Part shown: positions 43,366 to 56,949 of the stretch, in pieces
How positions within the stretch are numbered: the first letter of the stretch is position 1
Layout: every line of letters begins with the position of its first letter
NCBI GenBank assembly: GCA_002633025.1
Contig: NMRB01000425.1
Coordinates: forward strand, 86,402-150,401
Origin: Notospermus geniculatus
Lineage: Eukaryota > Nemertea > Pilidiophora > Heteronemertea > Lineidae
Reading direction: 5' to 3'
DNA length: 64,000 nucleotides
Position numbers and translations under genes: made by a program
The notes under the pieces: model-generated
What the model was told of the DNA's origin: nothing
The model's input: only the letters and a program-made list of their open reading frames with translations
Databases searched by the model: none

Positions 43366-44280
43366 TATGGGAAAGTGGGCTTTTGTGATGGTTGAATTGT
43401 CTGTGAATTTCTGCTACGAAACACGTGATACTCCTTGCCTCATGATTTAAACAAATTTCTTAAAATTCAGGATAAGGACCCGCAAGTCAATAAAAATCAT
43501 CTTGCAATAGTTGACAACTCAAGCGAATGAGTGATTGTTTTTCTATTCTTTATTCAGCTTGTCTTTGGCTCATATTTCTTTACAAAATGTCCACAATAAC
43601 AAAGGGGAAAAGGAAGAAATCACCAAACTCATAGACGGTGAAAATCAGATGTCAAATTTGATCAAGTCATCTAATTTTAATTGGTAATTTAGACGTCCCA
43701 TTGAGCACCAAACCTCAATGTCTATAAACCATGATTCCAGAATTGTTTTCCTATTGAAATTAGCTAGCCACAGGAACCCAAAATATCAAATTAAACGGAA
43801 AATAATCGTGCGTTTATTACAATGTCAATAGCTGAAGAGGTTTCCAAGGACGTCTGTCGTTTGAAAAGATCCTACCTCAAGCAGCGAAGTGTTAATTTCC
43901 AACCTCCTTCAAATGTTTTATTCCATTAAAATCACTTAGCCAGGGCTGTGCCTCCGAGGAAAACCAGTGGCAAGGATTACCACGTGTCGTGCCTTTGAAT
44001 TCCGAACAACCTATAGTCTTAATAAAGCTTGGTGTTCTTTTTAGCTTCAAAAGAATCTTCTCCTTTCCGCCAGCTGGTCCTTTAAAATCGATGAAACGAG
44101 GCGTCATTAGCATCGAAAAAGTTAGCGACGTTAACCCCTATTCTGGCTAATCTCAATGACAATTAAAAATGAATTATGCAATACACGAGACTGCACTTAG
44201 GCAGAAAACTCGCTGCAGGTGATGCAATCGTTGCTATGTTGGGGGTGAAATTGGCGCTGGAGATGAAGCCCTTCTTCGCA
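43366..44280. other. No recognisable feature
   Basis: AT-rich non-coding sequence. Confidence 0.3.
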
Positions 44281-44285
44281 CACGG

Positions 44286-44350
44286 CAACGGGGCCGTTGG
44301 AAAGTGCAACGGGGCCGACGGAAAGTGCAGCGGGGCCGGTGGAAAGCGTC
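44286..44350 (+). repeat. 21-bp tandem repeat, three copies
   Basis: The unit gcaacggggccgttggaaagt repeats three times with small changes. It would encode a 7-residue repeat (GNGAVGK-like), but the host frame has no other sign of being a gene. Confidence 0.8.
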
Positions 44351-47300
44351 ACCACAGTGTTCCCTTTTCTCAATGTTTCCCTTCATTGTATGTCGAAGTC
44401 TATGAAATGAGAGTGACAGATTTCCCTGTCAAAGTGTCCCCCTTTTGAAAAGTCATGGTCTCTCGCTGTCTATTCATGGAAATACTTGAGGATTCGGGGA
44501 CCACTAATGCTTCTGTTCTAAGCAACGTGCCTGCAATTCGCTGCCATTGATTCAACTGAACCTTCTCGTCTGTCCCCGAACGCCCTACTGACGTCACATC
44601 CGCTACACAGCCAAAAAACGTCCAAGTGTGAAGGGAAAGAATGTCCTAGGAAAAACTGTCCGGGGAACAAAAGATCCTATTGTTACATTTTAATCTCTGA
44701 CAATGGTTTCTTTACCCATGCCGCTTATTCCGTCATTCGAACAATAGAAGTGGACACTTTTTACAGGGGGACACTTTTTACTGCTACACCGTCACAGCAG
44801 AAAATCTATCATTTTCTGCATAATTTGTCGCAAAACTAATCCCTTACGATGAGTCACGCTTAGAGTCTTGACAGTGCTCTAAAGAGAAAGAATATTACGA
44901 ATTTATTGTTGCATGAAATCGTAAATGGTGGGGTTTATTAATCGGCTGCTGAGCCGAGACAGTGTCATCCTTATCCGCCAGATGTGTGCAAGCAGACGAC
45001 ACTTGGGTTTGATTTCTCTGATATTGTTTTAGTACCCTGAGCACGCGTCCCTTGTGTCTTTCAAAGTACAAGGGTCATCATAAACACACCCCAAGCAATT
45101 AATTACCATATTAGGTTGTAATAAAGGGCAGCCCCTTTAATACCCTTAAAGATTATGGGACCCTGTTTCAATATTTTCTTCCGACCCTTAAGTGGCGGTA
45201 AGCATTTTAATTGCGTCCCTTATGTCGATAAACAGTTACTTATGGATTTTCTTCTAGGAAGGGTGTTTTCACTTAAAGGTGCAGTCCGCCGACGTGATTG
45301 TTTGAGTTCGGCCACCGATTATAGCCGCAGGTCAACTCTTGCTGGATGCAACCAAGAACATTCCACCCAACCACCGTATTCCTTTTGCTGCAACTTAATT
45401 TCTATAATGGCTGCTCCAAACGATGAATTTTTTTCATCCAGTTTTCTGAATATGCTCAATAAAGGCCTACATGCGGGTTTATACATTGAAGCCCCAATAG
45501 GCCCGGAATCTGAATTTCCAAAAAATTGCCTGAAAAATTTGATCGTGTGGAGCGGCCATTAGTTATAGAGCTTTCCAACGAAGATGGTGGCCTACCAGTT
45601 CTCCCACATGACGTCATGGCCATTCATTGTCAAGCATGATATAACACTACCAAACGCACTCTTCTCAGACATTTAATTTACTTTTGTGCCATCGCAGCTT
45701 GACCAGCTTTGCGTGGCATCGGCCATTGAATGGTATTAGCTTCTGACGTCATACGTAGGTGAGAATTGTTTGACCGCCGAAAAGGTGTATAACATGCTGT
45801 ACGTTTTGCGCAAAGTATTGATCAAATTTTCAAAGCGGGCATTTGGCCGACGGACCCAGAAGACCATCTGGACTATTTGAGAGCCAACACTCAGGTACTC
45901 CAGACTGCCTGATTAACACATCAATAAAGTTGTACACTTAATGGCCGACTGTTAATCAAATTCAATTCCATTCAATAAATTTGTCGTAAAACAAATAGTG
46001 GTGTCGTCAGGCAACAGAGGAGGAAAAGAAGACGTGGATGGAAACTCAAATTTGAATGTCATTCTTCGATTTTTTTACGATAGTTGTGTGGGTGGGTATA
46101 AAAAGGCCACCCAATCTGTCCTCGGTCCGATTCGTATGATAGCGGAGTACTTTTGTAGAGAAAATCACAAAGTTACTCATGTTTGGGAGGTGGCCGCATG
46201 GCGGTGATTCCTGTGTATTCACCTCGCTGTTCCTTGGAACAGCAATACAAAACTATGAATGAAGTCGTCATCTTTTTTACGACCATTCCCCGATGCGGAG
46301 CCACTTATCTAGGAAGCTTGGTTAACCACTGTAGCCCTCCCTAGAGACTCACTATTCCTTCCTCATCACGCGCCGCTCGTTACGACTCACACGTTCGGGA
46401 TCCCTCGGGATCGTCGTCATTATCTTCGTAATTTTTCGGCGGCGCCCGTAAAAGACAGACGGAAGTTGCGCTTACCTGGACTAATTAGGGGCGAGTGACA
46501 ATGGTGAATGAGGCAATTGATGGAAAAAATGAACGCCCTGGTCGGCTCGGATGAACCGGTGTCCGAGAACACTATTACGACATTTTGTGAGACGAAATCG
46601 CTTTATTTTTTGCGTTTTTATGTTTTGCGTTTGACGTCAGTCGGTTGTCATGACAACGTAATTTGCTGCAACCACACGATGCGGATTTCTTGGAATTGTT
46701 TGATTGATGTATTTGCTAAACTGTCAGCTAGATATAGAGATATTCAATAATTCGGTCACAAGAGCCCAATCAACAAGGAATTCACAGATATAAAGCAGAC
46801 GTCGGTCCAGTGACGTCACAGGAGCGTGTGTCCGCCTGAGAAAGGGGAAGGGGTCACTGTACATGTAGGCCTAATGAAACAGTCTTGTACTAGAAGTCCC
46901 CTCAGATGCCCATCTGTTCAAACTGGCTCTCCTCATGCAGCCGAAACAATGGGCAAACAGCACAGTTTATGGACACCTACATGTAGGGACCTACAAACAG
47001 TTTATGAACACCAACATGTTGACCAACATGCGATGTCATCTGGCCAGCCTTCCTGAATCTTGAACCAGCAAATTTCGGTTACCTCAATTCCACATGATGT
47101 GCTCACCAAATTAGACAATATTGTCTGTCACCTAACCAGTCCGTAATTACAGACGTCTTGATGATAAACAATGACCATATTGTTCACCGTCCGCCGTCTG
47201 TGATATCCCATCAGTGTCGCGTGCCACTGACATGAGACGTTTGTGACTGAGACATGTGGACGGGCCTCGCATATGAAGATTTTCCGCCGTCTCTGCTGGA

Positions 47301-50300
47301 AACTGTTATAATTTCATATGACACAACTCCACGTTGCCCATACTGGTTCATATCAACAACAACGACAAGCCAGGAAGTCTACTTTGAGTAAAATTCCAGC
47401 CCAATATCGTTTTGATTCGTCCAATGAGACAAATCTTTTGATATCAAACTAGAAACGACGTACTGACGGCGTTTACCATACAGTGATTCATTCTGTAATA
47501 TTGTCCTTCATCGAACTCAGAGTACAAAATCGTATACATGTATTTAAACAAATAGCCAACAATTGATGTTCTTTCAGGAGATGCAGAGTTCTTGTCATCA
47601 TTGACCTTCGGCTTGGCTGAAGCACCATCGGCCCTCTCTTGAACTCTGTCTTCAACAACTCGACATTGGTAAAGGAAATACTTTCCTAGCCTTGGCTATG
47701 GTTTGCGCGGTTCTTGGAGTCAAGTCGTACGTCAAGAGCTAGCTCCTCAGACTTGTTATGCTAATGCTCAACAATTATAATGGCCGAGAGGAGAAGGAAT
47801 CAAGACTTAGACAATGGCAACTGTATTAGGGATGCAGATACCACAGACACATGCAGAGATCCTGTCGAAAATTTTGTAACGAACGTCATCTGAGGCCGGA
47901 TGAACAAAAAGGTGTTCGACGTAATATAGACGTAACACTCTGAGTTACGAACGGAATGATTTCTTCAATGAGACATTAGAGATGGCTTTATGATGTCATC
48001 GGGTCGGATTGAAAACTAACACCACCGCAAATTAGCCTGATATTAGATATTTTTGATAGAGTCGAAGAAGGACAAGTTGTGTAAGATCGCCAGTCTTTGT
48101 TCACATTCAAACCCAATTAAATTCCGGATGATCCTCCGAGCCACTAATTAGTGCCATCATTCTGGATCGCATGTCCCTCTCTGACGTTGCGTATCTGGCT
48201 TAGACATCCCGAATCATTAAGTTTCATGCCTGATGAGGGATTTTATGTCCGTTGTTAATTAGGAGTAGTAGATATATGGTGTTTGTCAAATAGACGATAC
48301 AGTCCATGAATGGTCGACAGAGAGCCACATAAAATGACCGTTTCATTGAAGGGTGTACAAGTTATAATTAACCCCAAGGGCCTGGTATATAATTAAGTAA
48401 TGCTAATCAACTTCTTCGGACACGTCATGATGTAAACAAAAAGATATCAAGCACAATGCAGAGTAAGGCCCACAGCTAAAGCTTGCCATATTGAAGGGAA
48501 CGAGGTTCAGTTTAGCCTACTCGGTGCCCGGATGAGTGAAGTTATGCGGATTGGCTATTGGCCCTTCACGTAAGTACATGTATTACCTAATGTGGCATGC
48601 ATACAGTTGAAGACACGTTATTCTCTGAAGTTAACTTTTTTCCTTAACCCAGCAAATACCAAATGACATGAATAGCAATCCTCGACGATGACAACAGACG
48701 ACGCTCATGGTGTCCCGGATGTTAGCAAACTTCTTTACGTGATAATAGGCCAATCCACCACCCAACAAAATCAAATTAAACGAATTAGCACAATTCAGAA
48801 TTTAATTTTCATATTTGCGTTGCGACGCTGGAGTTTTTGAAGTGCTCTGGTGTGCATCATTTGATGAGATTTAATTAGAAAAGTAACATGTCGTCTGCGG
48901 TTTGAACAATAGACGCAGATACCACAGCTGCCGCCCAAAATGCTCCAATTAACTTATAATTCTACAATTGTTTTGTGGTCTTCGGTGTTTACAACATTTT
49001 TTCAGGTCTATCCGCATCAAAATTAAATTACAGTTTTTTTAAATCCGTGTGTGTCGCATTGTTTCTTTTCATGTTGGTCACCGGCTCGTCATCTGCCTCC
49101 TGTTATCACCGTCTTTTGCGAAGACAGGTGGTCTGCTTTTTTTGTTAACGAAAAGAAAATGGACACCTTATTCGGGCCTGTAATAGAGTCTTCTTCTGAA
49201 GGGATCAGATTTCGTCAAGTTTGCCAAATGGCTCCTCTTCCGCCATGTTTTCCCTAGCTCCCAAGATGGCGTTACTCCTAAAAACGTCCATGAGTGACTT
49301 GATGGAGCCAAATAAATACGATTGTTTGAACGTTCGTGGTGTAACATAAAACGGTTGAATAGTTCATTCAGAAAAAACACGCTCGACAAGCAGTTACGTG
49401 TCAGAAGGCGCGCGGCGGCCATTGACATATCAGAGGAAGCACTGAACACGTGACCGGAATGCCGAGTTTTGTTTTGACGGAAATATTCAAGGGTCTTTAT
49501 TCAATGATTAACTTTCCGGAATACACATGTTCTAACTAGACATTCCGGAGTTACACATCGGACCGTCGGTCGTCATAACGCTTCTAATTATGCCCGCACA
49601 AAACGTATGTTTTGGCACGTGACCCGCCGACGTCTGATTCTGACATGACATGCGCACTTGTCCCAATGGCACGTGCGGACCGGAGGCAAGGCATGCCATT
49701 GAATCAATGGATGTACTCGTCGGGGAGTATGAGGTTGGGCAAGAACAGAAAATGTTGCTGCTGGTGTGTCCATGGTCGTGCATGGGCATTGATGACGGCC
49801 ATCTGACTGTAGGTGTGCCTACACCTCGTTTTCGCTAATAATCGGGAATTCTCTATGACGTAACAGAAGAATTGAAATCCTGCCTTAATTCCTAGTTGAG
49901 GGAACGTTGGCTGCCTTCGCCAATCATAACATGTCTTTCGCCAACCATAACATGTCTTATACCAGTATACGTGATTTGCATTCATCCCGAGACTTCGCTT
50001 ACACTTTTTGAATAATAAATTACGTAAACGAATGAAATTGACTTATTACAGACCTCCTAAATTCAAGGTCACGTTCGTAATTCAAGGTCACATAAACTTG
50101 TTAAAGCTTCTCCCTCAGCATGTTGCCTCACTTTCCCTGTAAGTGGTCTAGTGTTTTTCACTCACCGGGACGGATGGCGACAGATGTAGATCCAAGATCC
50201 AACAAAAATTTGCATTGCATGCAGCAAAACCCGCGAAGCTGAAATAATCTTGAGGAATATTAGATCGATTTTGTAATGAAATCACCCTTTTTCTTCATGG

Positions 50301-51257
50301 ATGTGTCAGTTTGATATTGGCATATGGACAGGGCGCCTTGGGACACGTTGCCTGACGCGCGGACATCAGGGAAATCATGGCCGGAGGAAGCAGGAAGGAC
50401 GCTTGAAACAAGGCAGAGGAGGTGGCCATCAAAATTGACTGAATTGTCCCCCAAACTGTTTGAATCGATCATGAACAAACTAGGCCTACATGTAGTTTTG
50501 AAGTCAAAGGCACGGATGCCGTTCGAACTGGAAATGAAATTCCTTCAGCCATCAATCATCTCGTGATTCATGTCAATCACTTCAGCCCATTATTAGAAGA
50601 GGTGATGTCATGCACTGTCGAGTAAGAAAAAGCTTCATTGGTGCCCTAATCTTGAGTTGACAATGCACGAGAATCTCCCCCAGTTGGGTGCCATGACCAA
50701 GTCAGCTGGTACACTATGATTATCGTCTGTTGTGACTAGTTTCTTCAATTGAGTTTGATAATTGGACTGATTTTACCGCCATTAAGTGCGGGACTGTAAT
50801 CTCCGCAGACGATCGCGTGACGTATTGGAACAGTCACCATATTGCTACAAATAAATAATCAGATTTCTTGCACACTATCGCAAAAGTGCCTAGGTTATCA
50901 AATTGCAGAAATCCGAGAGATTTCATTCATTACAATACTGCCGATGGTTCCCGTTGTCCCTTTCTGGGAGCTTCGAGAAGAAGTCCAGATTTCGCACTGC
51001 GACACAAACAACAATGAATCAGACACCATGCTGCGAGCATTGGTATCATTGTCATCCAAGATATAATCGGAATCGCACAGAAACCAAGGAAGAGCCGGGA
51101 AAACATCACATTTCGGGGATTCTTGCAAGCTGTTGCGGCGGTATCAAACCAGGATGAACAATCGCGTCACACGGTCCAGATAGAGAAATGACAACCAACA
51201 AAGCTTAGCACGTTTTTCTTTAACTGTCCACGTCAGACGTTACAATGATTTAAGATA
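44351..51257. other. Seven kilobases without a recognisable gene
   Basis: No exon, RNA gene or complete mobile element could be supported. Homeodomain-type core words are clustered near 48115-48260 (cccaattaaattcc, cactaattagtgcc, gttaattaggag), so part of this could be regulatory, but TAAT words are common in AT-rich DNA. Confidence 0.3.
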
Positions 51258-51993
51258 TCAAGGCCGAGTAATACGCATTAATAGGATTTTGACAACAGTG
51301 ATATGTAATTTTGAGAAGCATCCATGTGGTTTTCAAGGCACAACAACCTCACCATATGTGCTCATTGCTTATGCACAGCATGCACGTATTTCATGCATGG
51401 AAGGAGACCTTGTAACATGTCACCGACCAGTGATTTGTTAGACTCATTCCATGCACAGAGAAAAAAACATGAGAAATGGAAGCAATATTCAGACTGCGAA
51501 GCTGATGTATCAAACTAGTACCACACACGGAAACTCTGCGAGTCTGTGTGACTGTGCTGCCTCACTGTGCGACACGGCACACGACTGTGACACGATTTCC
51601 AATCTCGCGCACATGAATTTGTATGTGCGCTGTTAGCTTCAGTCCGAAGAGTGCGCATGGAAATCGCCGGCGATGACAAATAGATGGCGCTCTTAGACCT
51701 GGTCAATGTAACCATAATGCCCTCCTCTGATTACAAGATAGCTTCATCCCAAACACTGTCATCAAATCCCAAGATAATAGCTATTCTATGACCGCCTTGT
51801 TGCTCATTCTGTCTCTCCCGTCCAGTGATTCTGAGCAGAAGACAAAAGGATTCTGGTAATCTTGCCATCAATGATGATCAGGCTAAATCTAGCGCAGCCT
51901 CCCCTGGTGTTCCTCCTGGCCTTAAATCTAACCTCAGCCATCTGTCACTTTTGTCTTATTATTGGGTGTTGTACTAATTTCTCGATCCAAGGC
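51258..51993. repeat. Left copy of a duplicated block of about 740-770 bp, ending at an N
   Basis: The block from tcaaggccg to ctcgatccaaggc is repeated at 52154-52926 with scattered substitutions and indels. The left copy stops at the base before the single N (51994). Confidence 0.9.
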
Positions 51994-51994
51994 N
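51994..51994. other. Single-base assembly gap
   Basis: One N between two near-identical blocks; probably a join. Confidence 0.9.
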
Positions 51995-52153
51995 CAATAC
52001 ACATAAAGAAGCTCCCTTTGTTGATTTCTGGGCCTCATCAGTTCCAATGCCTCCAACATAATCATGTGTTTAGGACTAAGCCACGTGACCTCACGATCCG
52101 CAATAGACCTCGAATGAATATCCCGCCTAGCGGCGGGTCCCGGGATCACTGCG

Positions 52154-52926
52154 TCAAGGCCGGTTAATACGCATTATTAGGATTTTGACAACAGGATAGT
52201 TTTGAGACGCATCCATGTGGTTTTCAAGGCACAGCAACATCACCAGATGTCCTTATTTTATTGCTTATGCACAGCATGCACGTATTTCATGCATGGAAGG
52301 AGACCTTGTAACATGTCACCAACCAGTGATTTGTTAGACTCATTCCATGCACGGAGAAAAAAACATGAGAAATGGAAGCAATATTCAGACTGTGAAGTTG
52401 ATGTATCAAGCTGGTAGCACACACAGCAGTGACGTCATCTCTGCGAGCTAACATCTACATGTATGTGACTGTGCTGCCTCATATTATAGTCTGTGCGACA
52501 CGGCACACGACACGACTGTGACACGATTTCCAATCTCGCGCACATGAATTTATATGTGCGCTGTCAGCTTCAGTCCGAAGAATGTGCACTCATAACTCGT
52601 CGCCGAAGACAAATAGGTGGCGCTCTTATACCTGGTCAATGTAACCATAATGCCCTCCTCTGATTACAAGATATCTTCATCCCAAACACTGTCATCAAAT
52701 CCCAAGATAATAGCTATTCTATGATCGCCTTGTTGCTCATTCTGTCTCTCCCGTCCAGTGATTCTGAGCAGAAGACAAAAGGATTCTGGTAATCTTGCCA
52801 TCAATGATGATCAGGCTAAATCTAGCGCAGCCTCCCCTGGTGTTCCTCCTGGCCTTAAATCTAACCTCAGCCATCTGTCACTTTTGTCTTATTATTGGGT
52901 GTTGTACTAATTTCTCGATCCAAGGC
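52154..52926. repeat. Right copy of the duplicated block
   Basis: Homologous to 51258-51993, with extra bases such as acatctacatgtatg near 52450. It continues beyond the common end. Confidence 0.9.
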
Positions 52927-53985
52927 TGCAAATAAGTTAGTATTTTACCATCTGTAACGAAAATGAGATGGGATGCTCGCTTTTTGAATGTACTATGTGG
53001 CGTAGGACTTACATACTTGAGAAAAAGGTTCAAAAAAGTTCGTAAAGAATCCGTTAATGTTCCACTAAGAGCCATTCGGGTCTGTGTTGCACCTTATTTT
53101 GGGTTCCACAACTTCAAAGATATCTGGTGTGACATTAGAGAATCCTCTAGGACACTTTTTTTCTTGGAAAACCACCGTTTTCAATGAATCACGCGGAAGT
53201 CTCAGATATTGCAGAAGGTTGTGCACCACAGTGGGTTACCGCAAATACCGAAGACACACCGCGACGACTTCTTTGCTATTAAATTTTGATATCAATTGAT
53301 GTCTAAATCGGCGAACCATTCATAAAAATCTCAAAAATCAATCTCGAAAACACATCAGAGTAGTCTTGGTGATTTGTACCAACTGTTATTCTCCCAGCAT
53401 CCTATCCGTGGTAAACCGCGGAACACAAAAGATGATCGCAAATAACGGAACTCTCCACAGCAATCCGCGGGATTATGATAGTCATAAGATGACGGTAGAG
53501 CACTGCCAAATGTTACAAGGATTTTGTTCACCGAGCATTGAGTTAAAGTAGCCATGTGGCGGCTGGTTTCGGGGCCAGGCGGATTCTGATGGTCGTTAAG
53601 CCGTAATCAGAGCTGGTCCATTGTCATGACGCCGGCATGACACGAGACAGTACAATGATTGTTGTGAAAACTGCAGAATGTCACCCCGCCGCCTCCCGGT
53701 TTCTTGAATGGAAAATAATTAGGGAGAACAAGGAGAAAACAGTGGCATCGCTGTCGTCTGCTCAGACGAGACCTCCCAGTCACGTGTCGTCTGTTGTCAT
53801 TCCGTCGATAAAATCAAAATTGTCAAATTTTGTTAAATTCCTCTTCATTTAGTTTAAAAACGCCTGTAATATTGTGAAATTGATTTATGGACGTAATCCA
53901 CAATGCGCGAGAGTTAGGGAATGTGCAGCTAGACGGAGCTAACCTATAAATCGAGCAGGCGGTCGGTCACTCCATATCTGAACGT
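52927..53985. other. No recognisable gene
   Basis: Non-coding sequence; open frames lack context. Confidence 0.3.
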
Positions 53986-53989
53986 CATT

Positions 53990-54235
53990 GCATCTTCGAA
54001 CGATTGGGCCAAGATAAACATGGGCCTTCTACATCGGTCATTTAAGGATTTTGCATCTACGAACGATTGGGCCATGATAAATATGGGCCGTCTACATCGG
54101 TAAAGGACTTTGCATCTTCGAACGATTGGGCCATGGTAAACATGGGCCTTCTACATCGGTCAAGGATTTTGCATCTTCGAACTATTGGGCCATGAGAAAC
54201 ATGGGCCTACTACATCGATCAAGGATTCCAGGCTC
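53990..54235 (+). repeat. Tandem repeat, 59-63-bp unit, four copies
   Basis: gcatcttcgaacgattgggc or a close variant starts units at 53990, 54053, 54112 and 54171. Each unit continues catgataaacatgggcc, then ctacatcgg and tcaagga. Confidence 0.9.
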
Positions 54236-55459
54236 GCTCTGGAGCAACTTCATGAACCCACAGCCCTACCGCCCAGCCCGATTCATTCATCGCAAGTCGT
54301 GCACTATGGTGCAGGATTCGATGAAAGCCTGTCCCAAGAGGAAACATTACAAATTGACCACGTACATTTCCTGGTGTCGATTAGCCTGGCCAGAGGGCGG
54401 AGAACAGATGGAGACCGCCCAGTGGCCATCGAGTACTTTAGACACATCTTGGCCATATCTTTATCGCGGGGCAATCTTGATACTTTATCTGTCAATGTCT
54501 GGTATTGTCTCGGAGGATAAATTTCCTCGAAATCACGGCACACGTACGTACAGGGTGTTTCAGAATGGCCTCTTGTTCAACGGATGAACAGGGCTCGTGT
54601 AGCAGCATCCTTTCTTTGCCAACACAACACGTGGTCTGAAGAGAGATGCGACGTCAATAATTGAAAACATGGAAAAACGCAAGCATCGCGAACGTCTCTC
54701 TCTCATTTTGATTGACAGCGAATGAAAAAGGAATGATGTTTTCATAACACACGTACGCAGGAATGAAAAAGTGATGGCATGGTCACGTGCTTACATCGTG
54801 CGGCTCCTGCCTCACACTTGCGCCGCGTCCTTCGGGTCCGACCTCTCTAGATTCTATCACAGTCCCCATCTGCAACTTTCACCTGCCTCTGTGAACCTTT
54901 GGGCTATATACGGACGGCACTTCAGGTGTTCAGGTGATTCAAAAGGAAGCAGGCAATCATTTGCTTCCTATGTTATTTTTGCCCCGATATCTTGGCAAGG
55001 AACGTCGTTCCTGTTTTCTTTTGACACGGACTCTCCCCTGGCTGTTTAGTCCATCGAAAGCAAAGGGGTGACATCGTGAGCAATGGTTGTTCAATTAGAG
55101 GAAACCTTTTGAAAATTAATTCAATAAGATTAGATTGCTCACCTGCTGAGGTGGAAGCACTTAACACGATCGTGATTCATTTTTAAAATTTCAACGAAGG
55201 TTGTGATTGTCGTTATTGTAAAAAACTGAAAGTAGAGAAGCCATCTTAGCGTCGATGTTTGCAACAGAAAAGGCTGTGCAGGTTGCAGAAACTCGCTTTC
55301 GCTCGAGATGTACGCCATAGGTCGTTGAGAACCACTAAACTGATCAAAATGCCTTAGCAATCGGACGATGTGGAATTGTCGTATCAAACAATGGTGCAAA
55401 CAAATTAAAGAGGGGTTCCGCCACTGACTCCGCCCGTCGTTCTTCACCTTCGTGGCTGC
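54236..55459. other. No confident gene
   Basis: Two overlapping plus-strand frames (54126-54587 and 54185-54520) run out of the tandem repeat; neither shows a family motif. Confidence 0.3.
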
Positions 55460-55642
55460 ATGGCCGATGAGTTGCCTGCCGACCCCCAAGGCACGCCTGA
55501 AGGGCACGTAGGGTCCTTCACCCACAACCCCGCCTCGTTCCTCCAGGCGAGAATCAAAATGGCCGCCTCAGCCTCCAGCGCGGGATCCAACCATTCGGGC
55601 GCAACAACTGCTTCTTCCCAAACCTCGGGCGAAATACGGTAG
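55460..55642 (+). CDS. Possible first exon or small protein, unrecognised
   Basis: A 60-codon frame starts at an ATG in good context (gctgcATGGcc) in a locally GC-rich stretch: MADELPADPQGTPEGHVGSF, then alanine- and serine-rich sequence (MAASASSAGSNHSG), ending TSGEIR. It ends in a stop, but GAAATACG|GTAGAC just before could be a splice donor, making this the first exon of a longer gene. Composition differs from the AT-rich surroundings. No family is recognised and no second exon was found. Confidence 0.3.
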   Translation: MADELPADPQGTPEGHVGSFTHNPASFLQARIKMAASASSAGSNHSGATTASSQTSGEIR

Positions 55643-56949
55643 ACGCCTACGGCCGAGGACTAGAAATAGTCACAAATCAAAATAAACTTGTGTAAGGAAA
55701 TATTGTCGAGTTTATAATTAAAATCGTTCTTGACATTCTGGGAGGTTTTGGCACGCGCACATCCTCCGAGCAACATCTGCTGTTCTATCCAGTGAGGCTC
55801 CTTCCATTTCCAATCAAGTTGCTGGAAGCACTTGGCCAGCCGTCCAAGTTGTGGAACTCATAGCTGCTCATTCAGCACGTTCGGGGCACAAACCCGATCA
55901 TTTCTGACCGATACCCCTTTATATCTGGGTGAAGTGAGGCAAGGTAGACAAAGAGACGTGCCCAGAGTCTCACGCCGACATTGGGATTCGATCCCCGGTA
56001 GGCCTACTTCATGACCGCTATAGCCAGACCCGAGCCACTACCTCCAACAGCGAAGTCGTCGCAAGAAACGACCTACTGCCATCACCGGTGACATCCATTT
56101 CGGTATTCCACTTTTCCCTTTCTTGAATGGATTCTCTGGTGTACTCAGCTACTCTCTACAAACTTGATCAGCTGCCTGCTAATTCGATTTTGCCAATATA
56201 ACTTAATTCAGTCAACGCCTCAGGTACAAAAACGGCCTTTAAAGGAAAACAAAACTATCGTGCGTAGAATCCTTATTAGTTCAGCAGCTATCACTCGGGA
56301 GCTAATGTTTGGTCAAAGAGAGGGGAAACCTTGAGGTGACTGTGTCAGCTTCAAGTAAAATCGTTCATGTAAAGTGCTGAAGAAATTCGGGTGCTCGTTG
56401 AAGACCTTCCGGCTCTTGTAAACGAGTTGAAACCTTGGGGCTTTCACAGAAATGGAGTTCTCCCCTTTCCTTTAGTCAGGATTTCCTTCGTCATCAAGCC
56501 AGTTATCCAAGCGCTATGCCTACCATCATTTGGAGGGTCATGACATTCGTATTTCAGTCCAATTAAAATCATACCGATAAAAAAGACAAAGGTTGCCACG
56601 GGTTTCTTCTAGGATCGATGTTAAGTGCCTTGTTTTTGAGACAACAGAATGTAACATTCCCATAGGTTGTCCCAAAGCAACGTCTCCCGATTCAAGAAGC
56701 ATTGTAGAAGGATCGAGGTTTGATAGTAGAGGTCCCAAGGTCATGTCCATCAGGTCCTTCAGGCAACCAGCTCAGGGGCAAAATAAATCCCGCATTCAGT
56801 CCGATGTACTGGTTGTTGGAATTGCCCCTTTCACCACCTTAAGTCGCGGCATATCCTTGGGCGAGGTACGGATTACCTAAGGCAGGATGCTGTAGGGACC
56901 ATCTTCAGAAACGGATCTTCGAGATGAAGGATTAAAATATTCATCAACC
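55643..56949. other. No recognisable gene
   Basis: A 95-codon frame at 56593-56880 has an open antisense partner and no motif. Confidence 0.3.

Noticed and set aside
45155-45562. A 135-codon plus-strand frame as a gene
   Set aside because: Mixed composition, no motif, no splice context and a position in repeat-like sequence (aaaggtgcagtccgccgacg).
54126-54587. A 153-codon plus-strand frame as a gene
   Set aside because: It begins inside the 59-bp tandem repeat and overlaps another open frame; no motif is seen.
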